A stretch of DNA of 64,000 nucleotides from Burkholderia sp. Bp9142 (GCF_003853415.1 NZ_QTPP01000012.1:1-64000); one strand, 5' to 3'; positions 8,360 to 18,459 are shown, counted from the stretch's first letter. Notes: a model not told the origin generated them from the letters alone. Translations and numbers: made by a program.

Positions 8360-8717
8360 TGCAAATCTCCACCCACTCGTTCAGTGCGACCAGCGTCGCG
8401 ATGTCGACGTCGGTGTGTCGACCGACATCCGCGGCGAGCTTCCTGAAGGCGCGCAGCTCGCGTGCATCGATGTTGTCGCGGTCACGTTTCGCGAACAGGA
8501 ACACGAACACCCACGTATGCCCGACCTTGCCCAGCACGATGCCTCGCTGGCGATTGTCGTCCAGGCGCTTCTTCCAGACGTTCCCGCCGAGATCGATGCC
8601 CTGGCCCCGCGCCAGTTCCCGCACCGCCCGGCACAGTTCGCGATCGCCGATTCCCGCTTTTCCTGCTGCCTTGTGAAACCACTTCGTCTTGAACACGCGT
8701 CGTACGGAAGCAGACAT
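8352..8717 (-). CDS. RelE/ParE-superfamily toxin, PF06296-like
   Basis: A 121-residue basic protein beginning MSASVRRVFKTKWFHKAA. It has the features of the RelE-like cytotoxic family paired with NadS: a KWF start, an LGGNVWKKRLDDNRQRG strand-turn near the middle, and the GHTWVFVFLFAKRDRDNI core. Such toxins are usually mRNA interferases. The gene is 121 codons and appears intact, and its stop overlaps the antitoxin start. Its promoter region contains a TATAAT-like -10 box embedded beside a palindrome. Confidence 0.87.
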   Translation of the reverse strand: MSASVRRVFKTKWFHKAAGKAGIGDRELCRAVRELARGQGIDLGGNVWKKRLDDNRQRGIVLGKVGHTWVFVFLFAKRDRDNIDARELRAFRKLAADVGRHTDVDIATLVALNEWVEICNG

Positions 8718-8748
8718 GTCGAGCCAGTCGAGTTAGCACAGGATTATA

Positions 8749-8763
8749 TACCACTACGTGGTA
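8749..8763 (-). promoter_or_regulatory. Palindromic operator of the toxin-antitoxin pair
   Basis: TACCAC-TAC-GTGGTA is a perfect 6+6 inverted repeat 32 bp upstream of the toxin start. On the minus strand it is followed directly by TATAAT, so a repressor bound here would cover the -35/-10 region. The position and symmetry fit autoregulation by the NadS-like antitoxin. Confidence 0.65.
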
Positions 8764-8859
8764 CATATTTCGACCTGGCCGAACGGCCTGCTTCGTGCGC
8801 TGCTTCGTGCCGATACGTGGTCTGGACGGGGCGGCGACGGCCCGTCCAGGGGACCTGCG

Positions 8860-10677
8860 TTACTCCACCGTCACCGACTTCGCGAGATTCCGCGGCTTGT
8901 CGACGTCGGTGCCGCGCGCGCACGCGGTGTGATACGCGAGCAGCTGCAGCGGCACGACGTGCAGGATCGGCGACAGCGGCCCGTAGTGTTCCGGCATCCG
9001 GATCACGTGCAGGCCGTCGTCGTTGACGATCTGCGTGTCGGCATCCGCGAACACGTACAGCTCGCCGCCGCGCGCGCGCACTTCCTGCATGTTCGACTTC
9101 AGCTTCTCGAGCAGCGTGTCATTCGGCGCGACCGTGACGACGGGCATCGCTTCCGTGACGAGCGCGAGCGGCCCGTGCTTCAGCTCGCCGGCCGGATAGG
9201 CCTCCGCGTGGATGTACGAGATTTCCTTCAGCTTCAGCGCGCCTTCGAGCGCGATCGGGTAGTGCAGCCCACGGCCGAGGAACAGCGCGTTTTCCTTGCG
9301 TGCGAATTCCTCCGACCACGCGATGATCTGCGGCTCGAGCGCGAGCACGCTGTTCAGCGCGGCCGGCAGATGGCGCAGCTGCTTCAGGAATTCCGCTTCC
9401 TGCGCGGCGTCGACGTGCCCGCGCAGCTTGCCGAGCGTCGCCGCCAGCACGAACAGCGCGACGAGCTGGGTCGTGAACGCCTTCGTCGACGCGACGCCGA
9501 TCTCGGTGCCCGCGTGCGTCAGGAACTGCATCTCGGTGAGGCGCACCATCGCGCTCGTCGCGACGTTGCACACCGCGAGCGTATGCGTGTGGCCGAGCGA
9601 CTGCGCGTGCTTGAGCGCGGCGAGCGTGTCGGCCGTCTCGCCCGACTGCGAGATCACCAGCACGAGCTGGCGCGGGTTCGGCACCGACTCGCGGTAGCGG
9701 TATTCGCTCGCGATCTCGACCTGGGTCGGGATCTTCGCGATCGACTCGAGCCAGTACTTCGCGGTGAGGCCCGAGTAGTAGCTCGTGCCGCACGCGAGGA
9801 TCAGCAGGCTGTCGATGTCCGCGAACGCGGCGGCTGCGGCGTCGCCGAACAGCGTCGCGTCGAATGCTTCGGTCTGCGGCACCGTGTCGCTGATCGCGCG
9901 CGGCTGCTCGAAGATTTCCTTCTGCATGAAGTGGCGATACGGGCCCAGCTCGACCGCGCCGCCGTACGCGCTGACGACGCGGATCTCGCGCTGCGCGAGC
10001 GCGCCGTGGCGGTCGACGATCTTCACGCCGTCGAGCGACAGTTCGCACACGTCGCCTTCCTCGAGGAACGTGAAGCGGTCGGTGCTGCCGGCCAGCGCCA
10101 GCGCGTCGGAGGCCAGGAAGTTCTCGCCGTCGCCGTGACCGACGACGAGCGGCGAACCCTGGCGCGCGCCGACGACGGTGTGCGGCTCGTCCTTGTGGGT
10201 CACCGCGATCGCATACGCGCCGTGCAGCTGCTGCACGGCTTCGCGCACGGCCTCGAACAGGTTGCCGCGATACAGGCTGTGCACGAGGTGTGCGATCACT
10301 TCGGTGTCGGTCTGCGACACGAATTCGTAGCCCTTCGCGCGCAGCGTGTCGCGTAGCGTCTCGAAGTTCTCGATGATGCCGTTGTGCACCAGCGCGAGCG
10401 CGTTCGACGAGAAGATCGGGTGCGCGTTGTGCGTGACGGGCGCGCCGTGCGTCGCCCAGCGCGTGTGCGCGACGCCGGTCGCGCCTTCCAGGTGCGATTC
10501 GCGCACCTGTGCGTCGAGATCGGCGACGCGCGCGACGCTGCGCGCGCGCTTCGGCGCGCCCGGCTCGAGCACGGCGACGCCGCACGAATCGTAGCCACGG
10601 TATTCGAGGCGCCGCAATCCTTCGATCAGCACCGGAACGATATTACGCTGCGCAACTGCGCCGACAATGCCGCACAT
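8860..10677 (-). CDS. glmS: Glutamine--fructose-6-phosphate aminotransferase (isomerizing)
   Basis: A 605-residue enzyme that makes glucosamine-6-phosphate from fructose-6-phosphate and glutamine, the entry to UDP-GlcNAc, peptidoglycan and LPS. The N-terminal glutaminase domain starts MCGIVGA, with catalytic Cys2 after Met removal. Two SIS sugar-isomerase domains follow, with ACGTSYYSG and SQSGETADT motifs. The C-terminus [15 protein letters not shown] is the canonical GlmS tail. It lies 50 bp downstream of glmU on the same strand, so the two pathway genes are probably co-transcribed. I see no glmS ribozyme, as expected in this phylum. Confidence 0.98.
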   Translation of the reverse strand: MCGIVGAVAQRNIVPVLIEGLRRLEYRGYDSCGVAVLEPGAPKRARSVARVADLDAQVRESHLEGATGVAHTRWATHGAPVTHNAHPIFSSNALALVHNGIIENFETLRDTLRAKGYEFVSQTDTEVIAHLVHSLYRGNLFEAVREAVQQLHGAYAIAVTHKDEPHTVVGARQGSPLVVGHGDGENFLASDALALAGSTDRFTFLEEGDVCELSLDGVKIVDRHGALAQREIRVVSAYGGAVELGPYRHFMQKEIFEQPRAISDTVPQTEAFDATLFGDAAAAAFADIDSLLILACGTSYYSGLTAKYWLESIAKIPTQVEIASEYRYRESVPNPRQLVLVISQSGETADTLAALKHAQSLGHTHTLAVCNVATSAMVRLTEMQFLTHAGTEIGVASTKAFTTQLVALFVLAATLGKLRGHVDAAQEAEFLKQLRHLPAALNSVLALEPQIIAWSEEFARKENALFLGRGLHYPIALEGALKLKEISYIHAEAYPAGELKHGPLALVTEAMPVVTVAPNDTLLEKLKSNMQEVRARGGELYVFADADTQIVNDDGLHVIRMPEHYGPLSPILHVVPLQLLAYHTACARGTDVDKPRNLAKSVTVE

Positions 10678-10727
10678 GAAATCTACCCTCTATGTGGAAA
10701 CGGGCGCCGTGCGGTGCCCGCAAGACG

Positions 10728-12089
10728 TTAATTTTTCTTCTTGACCGGGCGGACGTAGCCGCTCTTCGCGGTCTGCGTCTTCTCGTTCAATGCGAGGACG
10801 CCCTCGGCGACGTCCTTCCAGATCGTCGTGCCGGCCGCGATCGTCACGCCGCGGCCGATGCGCACCGGCGCGACGAGCTGCGTGTCCGAGCCGACGAACA
10901 CGTCGTCCTCGATCACGGTGCGGAACTTGTTCGCGCCGTCGTAGTTGCAGGTGATCGTGCCCGCGCCGATGTTCACGCGCGCGCCGATGTCGGCGTCGCC
11001 GATGTACGTCAGGTGATTCGCCTTCGAGCCGTGGCCGATCACCGCGTTCTTCACCTCGACGAAGTTGCCGACGTGCGCTTCGTCCGCGAGCTGCGCGCCC
11101 GGGCGCAGCCGCGCGTACGGGCCGATCACGGTGTGCGCGCCGAGCTCGGCGCCGTCGATGTGCGTGAACGCGTCGATGCGCGTGCCGGCGCCGATCGACG
11201 CATTGCGGATCACGCAGTTCGCGCCGATCGTCACGTTGTCGGCGAGTGTCACGTTGCCTTCGAACACGCAGTTCACGTCGATCGACACGTCGCGGCCGCA
11301 GCGCAGCGTGCCGCGCACGTCGAGGCGCGCCGGATCGGCGAGCGTGACGCCGTCGGCGAGCAGCGTATCCGCGACGTTGTGCTGGTGGATGCGCTCGAGC
11401 TCCGCGAGCTGGGCCTTGCTGTTCACGCCGAGCGTTTCCCACTCTTCGTCGGGCTGCGACGTGACGATCTCGAAGCCGGCCTCGATCGCGAGCTCGACGA
11501 CGTCGGTCAGGTAGTACTCGCCTTGCGCGTTCTCGTTCTTCAGCGCGCCGAGCCACATCGACAACTGGGCCGTGGGCGTGACGATGATGCCGGTGTTGAT
11601 CTCGGCGATCTTCAGCTGCTCGGGCGACGCGTCCTTCTGCTCGACGATGCGCGTGACGAAGCCGGACGCGTCGCGCACGATGCGGCCGTAACCGGTCGGA
11701 TCGTCGAGCGTGACGGTCAGAATCCCGTAGCGGCCCTCGCGCGCGGCGTCGACGAGGCGCCGCAGCGTCGATGCGCGGGTGAGCGGCACGTCGCCGTACA
11801 GCACCAGCGTCGGTTGCGCGGGATCGAGCAGCGGCAGCGCCTGGCGCACCGCATGGCCGGTGCCGAGCTGTTCGGCCTGTACCGCGAACTGGACGTCGGG
11901 CGCGGCGACGGCGGCCTGGACCTGCTCGGCGCCATGGCCGACGACGACGACGAGCCGCGACGGCTGCAGCGTGCGCGCCGTGGCGATGACGTGGGAGAGG
12001 AGCGGCCTGCCGGCCAGGGGATGGAGCACTTTCGGCAGCGCGGAACGCATGCGCTTGCCGGTGCCTGCCGCCAAAATCACGATATTCAT
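10728..12089 (-). CDS. glmU: Bifunctional GlcNAc-1-P uridylyltransferase / GlcN-1-P acetyltransferase
   Basis: A 453-residue cytoplasmic enzyme. The N-terminal nucleotidyltransferase has the [17 protein letters not shown] signature (near 7-23). The C-terminal left-handed beta helix (about 250-445) is made of hexapeptide repeats and carries the acetyltransferase site. It performs the last two steps to UDP-GlcNAc, directly downstream in the pathway of the GlmS encoded by the next gene. The length matches the family. Confidence 0.98.
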   Translation of the reverse strand: MNIVILAAGTGKRMRSALPKVLHPLAGRPLLSHVIATARTLQPSRLVVVVGHGAEQVQAAVAAPDVQFAVQAEQLGTGHAVRQALPLLDPAQPTLVLYGDVPLTRASTLRRLVDAAREGRYGILTVTLDDPTGYGRIVRDASGFVTRIVEQKDASPEQLKIAEINTGIIVTPTAQLSMWLGALKNENAQGEYYLTDVVELAIEAGFEIVTSQPDEEWETLGVNSKAQLAELERIHQHNVADTLLADGVTLADPARLDVRGTLRCGRDVSIDVNCVFEGNVTLADNVTIGANCVIRNASIGAGTRIDAFTHIDGAELGAHTVIGPYARLRPGAQLADEAHVGNFVEVKNAVIGHGSKANHLTYIGDADIGARVNIGAGTITCNYDGANKFRTVIEDDVFVGSDTQLVAPVRIGRGVTIAAGTTIWKDVAEGVLALNEKTQTAKSGYVRPVKKKN

Positions 12090-12222
12090 GGCGAGCTTGT
12101 CAGAGGAGTTCGAAGCTGTTCATTTTAGCATGCGGCCCCTGGCGTTCCGGGCCTGTCGCGGCGGGGCGACAGCGCCGGAAAGAGGGGCTTGCGCCCCGTT
12201 CCGGCGGGTGTTGGGACCCTGC

Positions 12223-13233
12223 TTACAGGTCGTCGAACTGGACGATCGAGATCGGCCGGACCGCGTTCGGCCGGGCGGCGCCCGGAGCGGCGGTGTCGTC
12301 GCCGGACGCGCACGGCTCCTCGTCGAACGCGATGTCGCCCTGCGGATCGGCTTCGCCCGTCGCGCGCAGCGACGCGAACGGGAACTGGGCCGTGTCCATC
12401 AGGTGCGACGGCACGACGTTCGAGAGCGCGCTGAACATGTTGTCGACGCGGCCCGGGAAGCGCTTGTCCCATTCGCGGATCAGCGCCTTCATTTCCGCGC
12501 GCTTCAGGTTCGGCTGGCTGCCGCACAGGTTGCACGGGATGATCGGGAATTCGCGCAGCTCAGCGTATTTCTCGAGATCGGTTTCCTTCACGTACGCGAG
12601 CGGGCGGATCACGACGTTCTTGCCGTCGTCCGACTGCAGCTTCGGCGGCATCCCCTTCAGCTTGCCGCCGTAGAACATGTTGAGCAGCAAGGTCTGCAGG
12701 ATGTCGTCGCGGTGGTGGCCGAGTGCGATCTTGGTCGCGCCGAGCTCGCCGGCCACGCGGTACAGGATTCCGCGGCGCAGCCGCGAGCACAGCGAGCAGG
12801 TCGTCTTGCCTTCGGGCACGAGCCGCTTGACGATGCTGTAGGTGTCCTGGTTCTCGATGTGGAACGGCACGCCGACCTGCGTCAGGTACTCGGGCAGCAC
12901 GTGCTCGGGGAAGCCCGGCTGCTTCTGGTCGAGGTTGACCGCGACGATGTCGAAGTCGATCGGCGCGCGCTCGCGCAGGCGCAGCAGCACGTCGAGCATC
13001 GCGTAGCTGTCCTTGCCGCCCGACAGGCACACCATCACCTTGTCGCCCTGCTCGATCATGTTGTAGTCGCCGATCGCCTGGCCGACCTGGCGCACGATCC
13101 GCTTGAACAGCTTGTTGTTCTCGTACGCTTCCTTCTGCTCGCGGCGTGTCAGCGCGCGGCGGCCGGTGTCGGCGACGGTGGCTTCGATGGCGGCGCCGTC
13201 GGCCGCCGTGTCATTCATGTGGGGGGCGTTCAT
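12223..13233 (-). CDS. ttcA: tRNA 2-thiocytidine(32) synthetase TtcA
   Basis: A 336-residue tRNA-thiolating enzyme. It has the PP-loop SGGKDS (71-76) for ATP activation and two CxxC pairs (C146/C149 in TTCSLCS and C234/C237 in PCNLCGS) that hold the Fe-S cluster. The start at 13233 (MNAPHMND) overlaps the folB stop as ATGA. A longer upstream frame is arginine-rich and is the shadow of folB. A ~35-residue acidic, alanine-rich C-terminal tail follows the conserved domain. Confidence 0.96.
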   Translation of the reverse strand: MNAPHMNDTAADGAAIEATVADTGRRALTRREQKEAYENNKLFKRIVRQVGQAIGDYNMIEQGDKVMVCLSGGKDSYAMLDVLLRLRERAPIDFDIVAVNLDQKQPGFPEHVLPEYLTQVGVPFHIENQDTYSIVKRLVPEGKTTCSLCSRLRRGILYRVAGELGATKIALGHHRDDILQTLLLNMFYGGKLKGMPPKLQSDDGKNVVIRPLAYVKETDLEKYAELREFPIIPCNLCGSQPNLKRAEMKALIREWDKRFPGRVDNMFSALSNVVPSHLMDTAQFPFASLRATGEADPQGDIAFDEEPCASGDDTAAPGAARPNAVRPISIVQFDDL

Positions 13234-13643
13234 GCCTCGTCCTTGATGCGAAAGACTTCGACGCCGACGGCGTCGCAGTCCGGATAGGCGTCCGGTTTCT
13301 CGGTACAGACGCGTACCGCGCGCACGGCGTCGTGCGCCAGCAGGTTCGCGGCGATCGCGTCGCACAGCGTTTCCTGCAGGTGGATGTGGCCGCGCGCCAC
13401 GCTCTGCGCGACGCTCTGCTTCATCAGGTCGTAGTCGACGACTTCATGCAGCCGGTCGTCGACAGGGGTGGACAGCGCGAGCGGCACGAACAGGTCGACG
13501 TTGATGACGACGCGCTGCTCGCCGCGCTTCTCGTGTTCGAAAGCCCCGATGTTGATGTGCACCTCGTAGTCGCGCAGGTAGAGCCTGCGGCAGTCCGCGA
13601 GGCGGGGGTGCAGGAGAGCGGAAAACATGGTCGTCCCAGTCAA
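13230..13643 (-). CDS. folB: Dihydroneopterin aldolase
   Basis: A 137-residue folate-pathway enzyme. It shows the fold landmarks [15 protein letters not shown] (substrate Glu region near 30-42), the VDYDLMKQ helix and [13 protein letters not shown], with the conserved Lys/Pro near the C-terminus. It converts dihydroneopterin to 6-hydroxymethyl-dihydropterin. The start could be 13643 (MTGTT) or 13628 (MFSALL). The gene overlaps ttcA by ATGA and follows an SDR gene that in related genomes is called a pteridine-type reductase. Confidence 0.93.
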   Translation of the reverse strand: MTGTTMFSALLHPRLADCRRLYLRDYEVHINIGAFEHEKRGEQRVVINVDLFVPLALSTPVDDRLHEVVDYDLMKQSVAQSVARGHIHLQETLCDAIAANLLAHDAVRAVRVCTEKPDAYPDCDAVGVEVFRIKDEA

Positions 13644-13708
13644 ATTGGCGTGCGTGCACGCAAAGCGGCGCGGGCGGCGGTATCAGGCCGCGCGATCCGC
13701 GCGTTCAT

Positions 13709-14449
13709 TCAATTCAGGCCGGCGGCGGGCGGCACGAGGTGCTCGCCGCCGTCGACGGTCAGCGTCGCGCCCGTGACGCCGGGCGCGCTCGCGAGATAGC
13801 AGGCTGCCGCCGCGATGTCGTTCGCGTGCGGCGCGTGGCCGCGCACCAGCGCCGCGACGCGTACCTTCGGCGCGAGGGCGAGCGCCAGCGCCGAGGTCGC
13901 GCGGTTCAGCGCGGCCTGCATCAGCGCGTGCGACAACTGCGCGGGCGCCGGGTGAAACAGGGCCTGATCCAGCACGTGGATCGCGCACGCACGCAGCGAT
14001 TCGTCGTCGCGCGCGGCGTCGGGCGTCGCATCGGCGAGCGCGCGGGCCAGCGCGAGCGGTGCCGTCACGTTGCGCGCGAGCGCGGCAGCGAGCGATGCGC
14101 CATCCACCGTATGCGCGTCGTCGGTGCCGGCGCATGCGCTCACGAACACCACGCACGCGGGCCGGCCGAGCGCGTCGCCGCACGCGGCGACGAGCGCGGC
14201 AGCGTCGGCTTCCAGGGCCAGATCGACGTCGAGCACGGCCGCGCGGCGGCCGCGTGCGGCGACTTCGGCGACGAGCGCGTCGGCGGCCGCGCGCGGCGCG
14301 CCGGGGCTGCGCTGCAGCGCGACGTCCCAGCCGCGCTGCGCGAATCCGGTCGCGAGCGCACGACCGAGCGACGCCGCGTCGGCCGCGCTGCCCAGCGCGC
14401 CTGCGACGAGCGCGATGCGCGCGGTCGACGTATCGGCTGAAACGGTCAT
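13709..14449 (-). CDS. SDR-family protein with degenerate active site
   Basis: A 246-residue Rossmann-fold protein of the short-chain dehydrogenase family. It keeps structural landmarks (DVDL near 75, ARNVTAPLALAR near 128 and a closing LTVDGGEHLV) but lacks key catalytic ones. The usual TGxxxGxG is VAGALGSAADAASLG. The usual NNAS is VSAC, and the YxxxK segment reads SHALMQAAL, so the Tyr and Lys are replaced. It is upstream of folB on the same strand, which suggests a link to pterin metabolism (FolM-like), but it may be non-enzymatic. High Ala content may inflate any similarity. Confidence 0.8.
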   Translation of the reverse strand: MTVSADTSTARIALVAGALGSAADAASLGRALATGFAQRGWDVALQRSPGAPRAAADALVAEVAARGRRAAVLDVDLALEADAAALVAACGDALGRPACVVFVSACAGTDDAHTVDGASLAAALARNVTAPLALARALADATPDAARDDESLRACAIHVLDQALFHPAPAQLSHALMQAALNRATSALALALAPKVRVAALVRGHAPHANDIAAAACYLASAPGVTGATLTVDGGEHLVPPAAGLN

Positions 14450-14462
14450 TTACAATGCCGGG

Positions 14463-15653
14463 ATGAACCCGAAAGCTCACGAATCCGCTAGTTTACCTGC
14501 TCCCGGCCCTGACGCGCTTGCGCAGTCCGAAACCCTCGCCGCGCAACTGCGCGACGAGATCGCGGCGGCCGGCGGCTGGCTGCCGTTCGACCGCTTCATG
14601 GAGCGCGCGCTGTACGCGCCCGGCCTCGGCTATTACAGCGGCGGCGCGCGCAAGTTCGGACGCCGCGCCGACGACGGCAGCGATTTCGTGACGGCCCCCG
14701 AGCTGTCGCCGCTGTTCGCGCAGACGCTCGCGAATCCCGTGGCGCAAGCGCTCGCGGCAAGCGGCACGCGCCGCGTGATGGAATTCGGCGCGGGCACGGG
14801 CAAGCTCGCGGCCGGGCTGCTCGCGGCGCTCGATGCGCTCGGCGTCGAGCTCGACGAATACCTGATCGTCGACCTGTCCGGCGAGTTGCGCGAACGGCAG
14901 CGCGACACGATCGCGGCCGCCGCGCCGGCGCTCGCCGCGAAGGTGCGCTGGCTCGACGCGCTGCCCGAGCGCTTCGACGGCGTCGTCGTCGGCAACGAGG
15001 TGCTCGACGCGATGCCGGTGCGCCTGTTCGCGAAGGCGGGCGGCGCGTGGCGCGAGCGCGGCGTCACGCTCGACGCGCGGCACGCGTTCGTGTTCGACGA
15101 CCGGCCCGCCGGCGCCGCAGGCCTGCCGCCGGTGCTCGCGACGCTCGACGTCGACGACGGCTATGTGACCGAGACGCATGAAGCCGCGCTGGCGTTCACG
15201 CGCACCGTGTGCACGATGCTCGCGCGCGGCGCGGTGCTGCTGGTCGACTACGGCTTTCCCGCGCACGAGTACTACCATCCGCAGCGCGACCGCGGCACGC
15301 TCATGTGCCACTACCGCCACCACGCGCACGACGACGCGTTCCTGTACCCGGGGCTGCAGGACATCACCGCGCACGTCGAATTCACCGGCATCTACGACGC
15401 GGGCGTCGCTGCCGGCGCGGACCTGCTCGGCTACACGTCGCAGGCGCGCTTCCTGTTGAATGCGGGCATCACCGACGCGCTGGCCGCGATCGATCCGTCC
15501 GACATCCACCAGTTCCTGCCGGCCGCGAACGCGGTGCAGAAGCTGATCTCGGAAGCCGAGATGGGCGAGCTGTTCAAGGTGATCGCGTTCTCGCGCGGGA
15601 TCGACGGCACGCTCGACGCGTTCGCGCGCGGCGACCGCTCGCACGCGCTCTGA
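14463..15653 (+). CDS. SAM-dependent methyltransferase, MidA/NDUFAF7 family (COG1565)
   Basis: A 396-residue class I methyltransferase. It has an N-terminal FDRFMERALYAPGLGYYS segment typical of the family. Motif I is MEFGAGTGKLAAGLL near 100-115, and a VVGNEVLDAMPVRLF block follows. Mitochondrial NDUFAF7 methylates an arginine of complex I; the bacterial target is not established. The start at 14463 is the ATG just 13 bp from the divergent SDR start, so the two promoters overlap heavily. A longer in-frame upstream extension is the antisense of the SDR gene. Confidence 0.9.
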   Translation: MNPKAHESASLPAPGPDALAQSETLAAQLRDEIAAAGGWLPFDRFMERALYAPGLGYYSGGARKFGRRADDGSDFVTAPELSPLFAQTLANPVAQALAASGTRRVMEFGAGTGKLAAGLLAALDALGVELDEYLIVDLSGELRERQRDTIAAAAPALAAKVRWLDALPERFDGVVVGNEVLDAMPVRLFAKAGGAWRERGVTLDARHAFVFDDRPAGAAGLPPVLATLDVDDGYVTETHEAALAFTRTVCTMLARGAVLLVDYGFPAHEYYHPQRDRGTLMCHYRHHAHDDAFLYPGLQDITAHVEFTGIYDAGVAAGADLLGYTSQARFLLNAGITDALAAIDPSDIHQFLPAANAVQKLISEAEMGELFKVIAFSRGIDGTLDAFARGDRSHAL

Positions 15654-15665
15654 CGGGAGCCAGGG

Positions 15666-15860
15666 ATGCTGCGCTGGCTGCTGACGTCATTCGTCGCGGT
15701 GATGATCCTGACGCGCTGCTGGCCGTGGCTCGGCAAGTTCGGCATCGGGCGGATGCCGGGCGACGTCACGCTGACGCTCGGCGGACGGCGCTACCCGTTC
15801 CCGTTCATGTCGACGCTGGTGCTGACGATGCTGGTGTCGATGGTGGCGCGGCTGCTCTGA
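15666..15860 (+). CDS. DUF2905 small membrane protein
   Basis: A 64-residue protein with two hydrophobic segments (about 4-20 and 46-63) flanking GKFGIGRMPGDV and a short basic turn ending RYPFPF. This is the DUF2905 pattern. An AGGGATG site precedes the start 12 bp after the methyltransferase stop, so it is probably co-transcribed. The function is unknown. Confidence 0.87.
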   Translation: MLRWLLTSFVAVMILTRCWPWLGKFGIGRMPGDVTLTLGGRRYPFPFMSTLVLTMLVSMVARLL

Positions 15861-15953
15861 CGGCGGGTGTCGATGATGGCGCGGTTGTCTCGAACCGCGC
15901 CGAAGGCGGCGCGTCGCGCTCAGGCCGCGGCGCACGCGTGATGGTGCGGCGCA

Positions 15954-16175
15954 CTACAGCTCGATTTCGCCGAGGATCCGGTGTGCGAGCGCCTTCGCCT
16001 CGTCGAACGCTTCCTCCTCGCTCGGACTCGTCGTGTGGACGTCGTAGCGCATGTTCTCCATCTCGTCGCCGTCGTCACGGGCGAGGATCACGTAGCCCTG
16101 GAACTGCCCGTTGGCGGCGTGCTGCGTATGCGCCTTGGCCGTGTAGATGCCTTTCGTGAACGTGTTCGTGTCCAT
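15954..16175 (-). CDS. Small hypothetical protein, 73 residues
   Basis: A soluble acidic protein beginning MDTNTFTKGIYTAKAH and ending in an amphipathic helix (EEEAFDEAKALAHRILGEI). A GGGAGAGGC ribosome binding site lies just upstream. It has no signal peptide or membrane segment. The helix near the end resembles that of the 72-residue protein at 7247-7465. I do not recognise a characterised family. Confidence 0.8.
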   Translation of the reverse strand: MDTNTFTKGIYTAKAHTQHAANGQFQGYVILARDDGDEMENMRYDVHTTSPSEEEAFDEAKALAHRILGEIEL

Positions 16176-16273
16176 CGTGCCTCTCCCGCAATAGGACTCT
16201 TCATCGTAGCACTGCGGCGCAGCATGTACAGCGCCGCTAATCGGCGACCGATCAGCGCGCCGTCGTCATCCCG

Positions 16274-17182
16274 TCATTGTTCGAGCAGCGCGACGACCTC
16301 GTCGAGCGTCGGCGCGTGCGCACCCGTGTGCCGGCATGCGGCGGCGCCCGCCGCCAGCGCGAACGCGAGATGCGCGCGCCACGACCGTTGCGGCGCGGCC
16401 ATCAGGCTGAACAGCATGCCGCCGATCGACGCGTCGCCCGCGCCCACGGTGTCGACCACCTCGACGCGCGGCGGGCTGGCCTCGAGCACGTCGCCGTCCG
16501 CATAGAGCGTCGCCGCCTGCGCGCCGCGCGTGACGAGCACGGCCGCGCGCGGATTCAGCGCGCGCACCGCGGCCACCGCGTCGGGGCCGTCGCCGCCGAA
16601 CAGGTGGCGCAGGTCTTCGTCGGACACCTTGATCAGGTCGGCGAGGCCGGCCATCTTCGCGAGCGTTGGCCGGTACGCGGCCGTCATCAGGTTCCGGTAG
16701 TTCGGATCGAAGCTGATCTTCACGCCGCGCGCGTGCAGGTCGGCCGCGAGCGCGACGAGCGTGCTCGCGAGCGGTTCGCGCACCAGGCTGATGCAGCCGA
16801 AGTGCGCCCATTTCACGTGTTCGGTCCAGCCGGCCGGCAGCCGGGCCGGGTCGAACGCGAGATCCGCGCTCGCGTCGCCGATGAAGAAGTACGCGGGCGG
16901 CCGCGTCTCGTGGACGATCGCGAGCAGCGGCGCACGCGGGACACGCTGCAGGAAGCGCAGGTCGAGCCCGGCCGCGTCGCTGGTGCGCCACAGCACGTCG
17001 GAGAAGCAATCCTCGCCGATCGCGCCCGCGAGCGCGCTCGGCATGCCGAGCCGCGCGACCGCGCGCGCGACGTTCCAGCCGGCGCCGCCCGGCACCGACG
17101 TCCACTGCGCGTCGCCCGCGCGCACCATGTCGGTCAGGATGTCGCCCGCCGACACGAATGCCGGAAACGTGCCGCCGCTCAT
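16274..17182 (-). CDS. PfkB-family sugar kinase, fructokinase-like
   Basis: A 302-residue ribokinase-fold kinase. It shows the N-terminal PGGAGWNVARAVARLG sugar-binding glycines (near 31-46) and the C-terminal VDTVGAGDASIGG signature with the anion hole and catalytic Asp250. It is the last gene of a three-gene operon, and its ATG overlaps the epimerase stop (ATGA). The upstream product is an AGE-type aldose-ketose isomerase, so the kinase probably phosphorylates fructose made from mannose. That substrate is inferred. Confidence 0.92.
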   Translation of the reverse strand: MSGGTFPAFVSAGDILTDMVRAGDAQWTSVPGGAGWNVARAVARLGMPSALAGAIGEDCFSDVLWRTSDAAGLDLRFLQRVPRAPLLAIVHETRPPAYFFIGDASADLAFDPARLPAGWTEHVKWAHFGCISLVREPLASTLVALAADLHARGVKISFDPNYRNLMTAAYRPTLAKMAGLADLIKVSDEDLRHLFGGDGPDAVAAVRALNPRAAVLVTRGAQAATLYADGDVLEASPPRVEVVDTVGAGDASIGGMLFSLMAAPQRSWRAHLAFALAAGAAACRHTGAHAPTLDEVVALLEQ

Positions 17183-18459
17183 TGCGTCGGCTCGCTGCGC
17201 GCCGCGCGAGCGAGGGTCGCGAGCACGTCGTAGCACGCGCCCATCGTGTGATAGTCGGTCTTGCCGGCCGGGCTCTTCTCGTCGCTGTACTTGCGGTTGT
17301 CGCAGGTGAGGATCCGGTACCACGCGCCGTAGCGGTGATCGACGAAATGCGCCCAGCTGTAGCGCCAGATCTCGTCGTACCAGTCCCAGAAGCGCTCGCT
17401 GCCGGTGCGCGCGCCGAGCATCGCGGCCGCCGCGAAGGTTTCCGCCTGCACCCAGAAATACTTGTTGTGGTCGCAGATCGTGAAGTCGGGGCCGAAGCCG
17501 TAGCAGAGGCCGCCGTGATCGGCGTCCCATGCGTGCGTGAGCGCCGCGTCGAACAGCTCGGCCGCGCGCGGCACGAGCCAGTCGAGCGGGCGGTGCCGCT
17601 CCAGGATCAGCAGCAGCTTCGCCCATTCGGTCTGGTGCCCGGGCTGGAAGCCCCACGGACGGAAGATGTTCGAGCTGTCTTCCTTGTTGTAGTCCCAGTC
17701 GACCGACCAGTCCGCATGGTAGTGCTCCCACACGAGGCCGCCCGACAGCTCGGCCTGGCGCTGCGTGACGTGGGTCGCGAGCTTCTCCGCGCGGTCGAGG
17801 TAGGTGAGGTGGCCGGTCGCCTCGTAGGCCGCGAGCAGCGCCTCCGTCATGTGCATGTTCGCGTTCTGGCCGCGGTACGACGATACGTTCCAGTTCGGCG
17901 TCGCGTCGTCCGCATAGAGGCCCGCGGCAGCATCCCAGAAGCGGTGCTCCGCGAGCTCGTAGGTCGATGCGATCAGCGCGCGGGCTTCGTCGATGCCGGC
18001 CATCGTCGCGTGCGCGGCGGCCAGCAGCACGAACGCGAGCCCGTAGCAGTGGCGCGTGCCGTCGAGCGTCGCGCGCTTCGCGCCGTCGCGCCAGTCGAGT
18101 TCCCAGTCGTAGCCTTGCAGCGCTTCATCCCAGTGCGCGTCGCGCAGGAAGCGCAGCCCGTGGCGCGCGTAGTCGAGATGGCGCGGATCGCCGAAATGCC
18201 GGTACGCCATCGCGTAGTTGAAGACGAACCGGCAGCTGCTCACCAGGTGCCGCGACGTGCGGTTGTAGATGCTGCCGTCGTCGCGGAAGTAGTGGTAGAA
18301 GCCGCCCGTCGGGTCGAACGCGTTGGCCGCGTAGAAGCGCAGCGTGTCCTCGACGTGCGACAGCAGGAACGATGGATCGCGGAAGCTCGCGACGAACGGT
18401 GCCGCTTGCGCGTGATTGGCCGGCGTGGCCGTGCGGGATTGGACCGGGGGCATGTTCAT
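17179..18459 (-). CDS. AGE-family sugar isomerase/epimerase, mannose isomerase-like
   Basis: A 426-residue (alpha/alpha)6-barrel enzyme of the N-acylglucosamine 2-epimerase superfamily. Candidate catalytic histidines lie in conserved blocks: H203 in NANMHMTEALL, H275 in FQPGHQTEWAKL and H404 in KTDYHTMGACYD. These blocks match D-mannose isomerase and sulfoquinovose-type isomerases more than renin-binding epimerases. The gene overlaps the LacI regulator gene upstream and the kinase gene downstream, each by ATGA. Mannose to fructose followed by phosphorylation is the simplest route. No transporter gene is next to it. A start at the second Met (18453) is equally possible. Confidence 0.9.
   Translation of the reverse strand: MNMPPVQSRTATPANHAQAAPFVASFRDPSFLLSHVEDTLRFYAANAFDPTGGFYHYFRDDGSIYNRTSRHLVSSCRFVFNYAMAYRHFGDPRHLDYARHGLRFLRDAHWDEALQGYDWELDWRDGAKRATLDGTRHCYGLAFVLLAAAHATMAGIDEARALIASTYELAEHRFWDAAAGLYADDATPNWNVSSYRGQNANMHMTEALLAAYEATGHLTYLDRAEKLATHVTQRQAELSGGLVWEHYHADWSVDWDYNKEDSSNIFRPWGFQPGHQTEWAKLLLILERHRPLDWLVPRAAELFDAALTHAWDADHGGLCYGFGPDFTICDHNKYFWVQAETFAAAAMLGARTGSERFWDWYDEIWRYSWAHFVDHRYGAWYRILTCDNRKYSDEKSPAGKTDYHTMGACYDVLATLARAARSEPTQ

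Noticed and set aside
8860..10740. glmS ribozyme or GlmZ target upstream of glmS
   Set aside because: The 50-bp glmU-glmS gap is too short for the ribozyme and has no matching structure.
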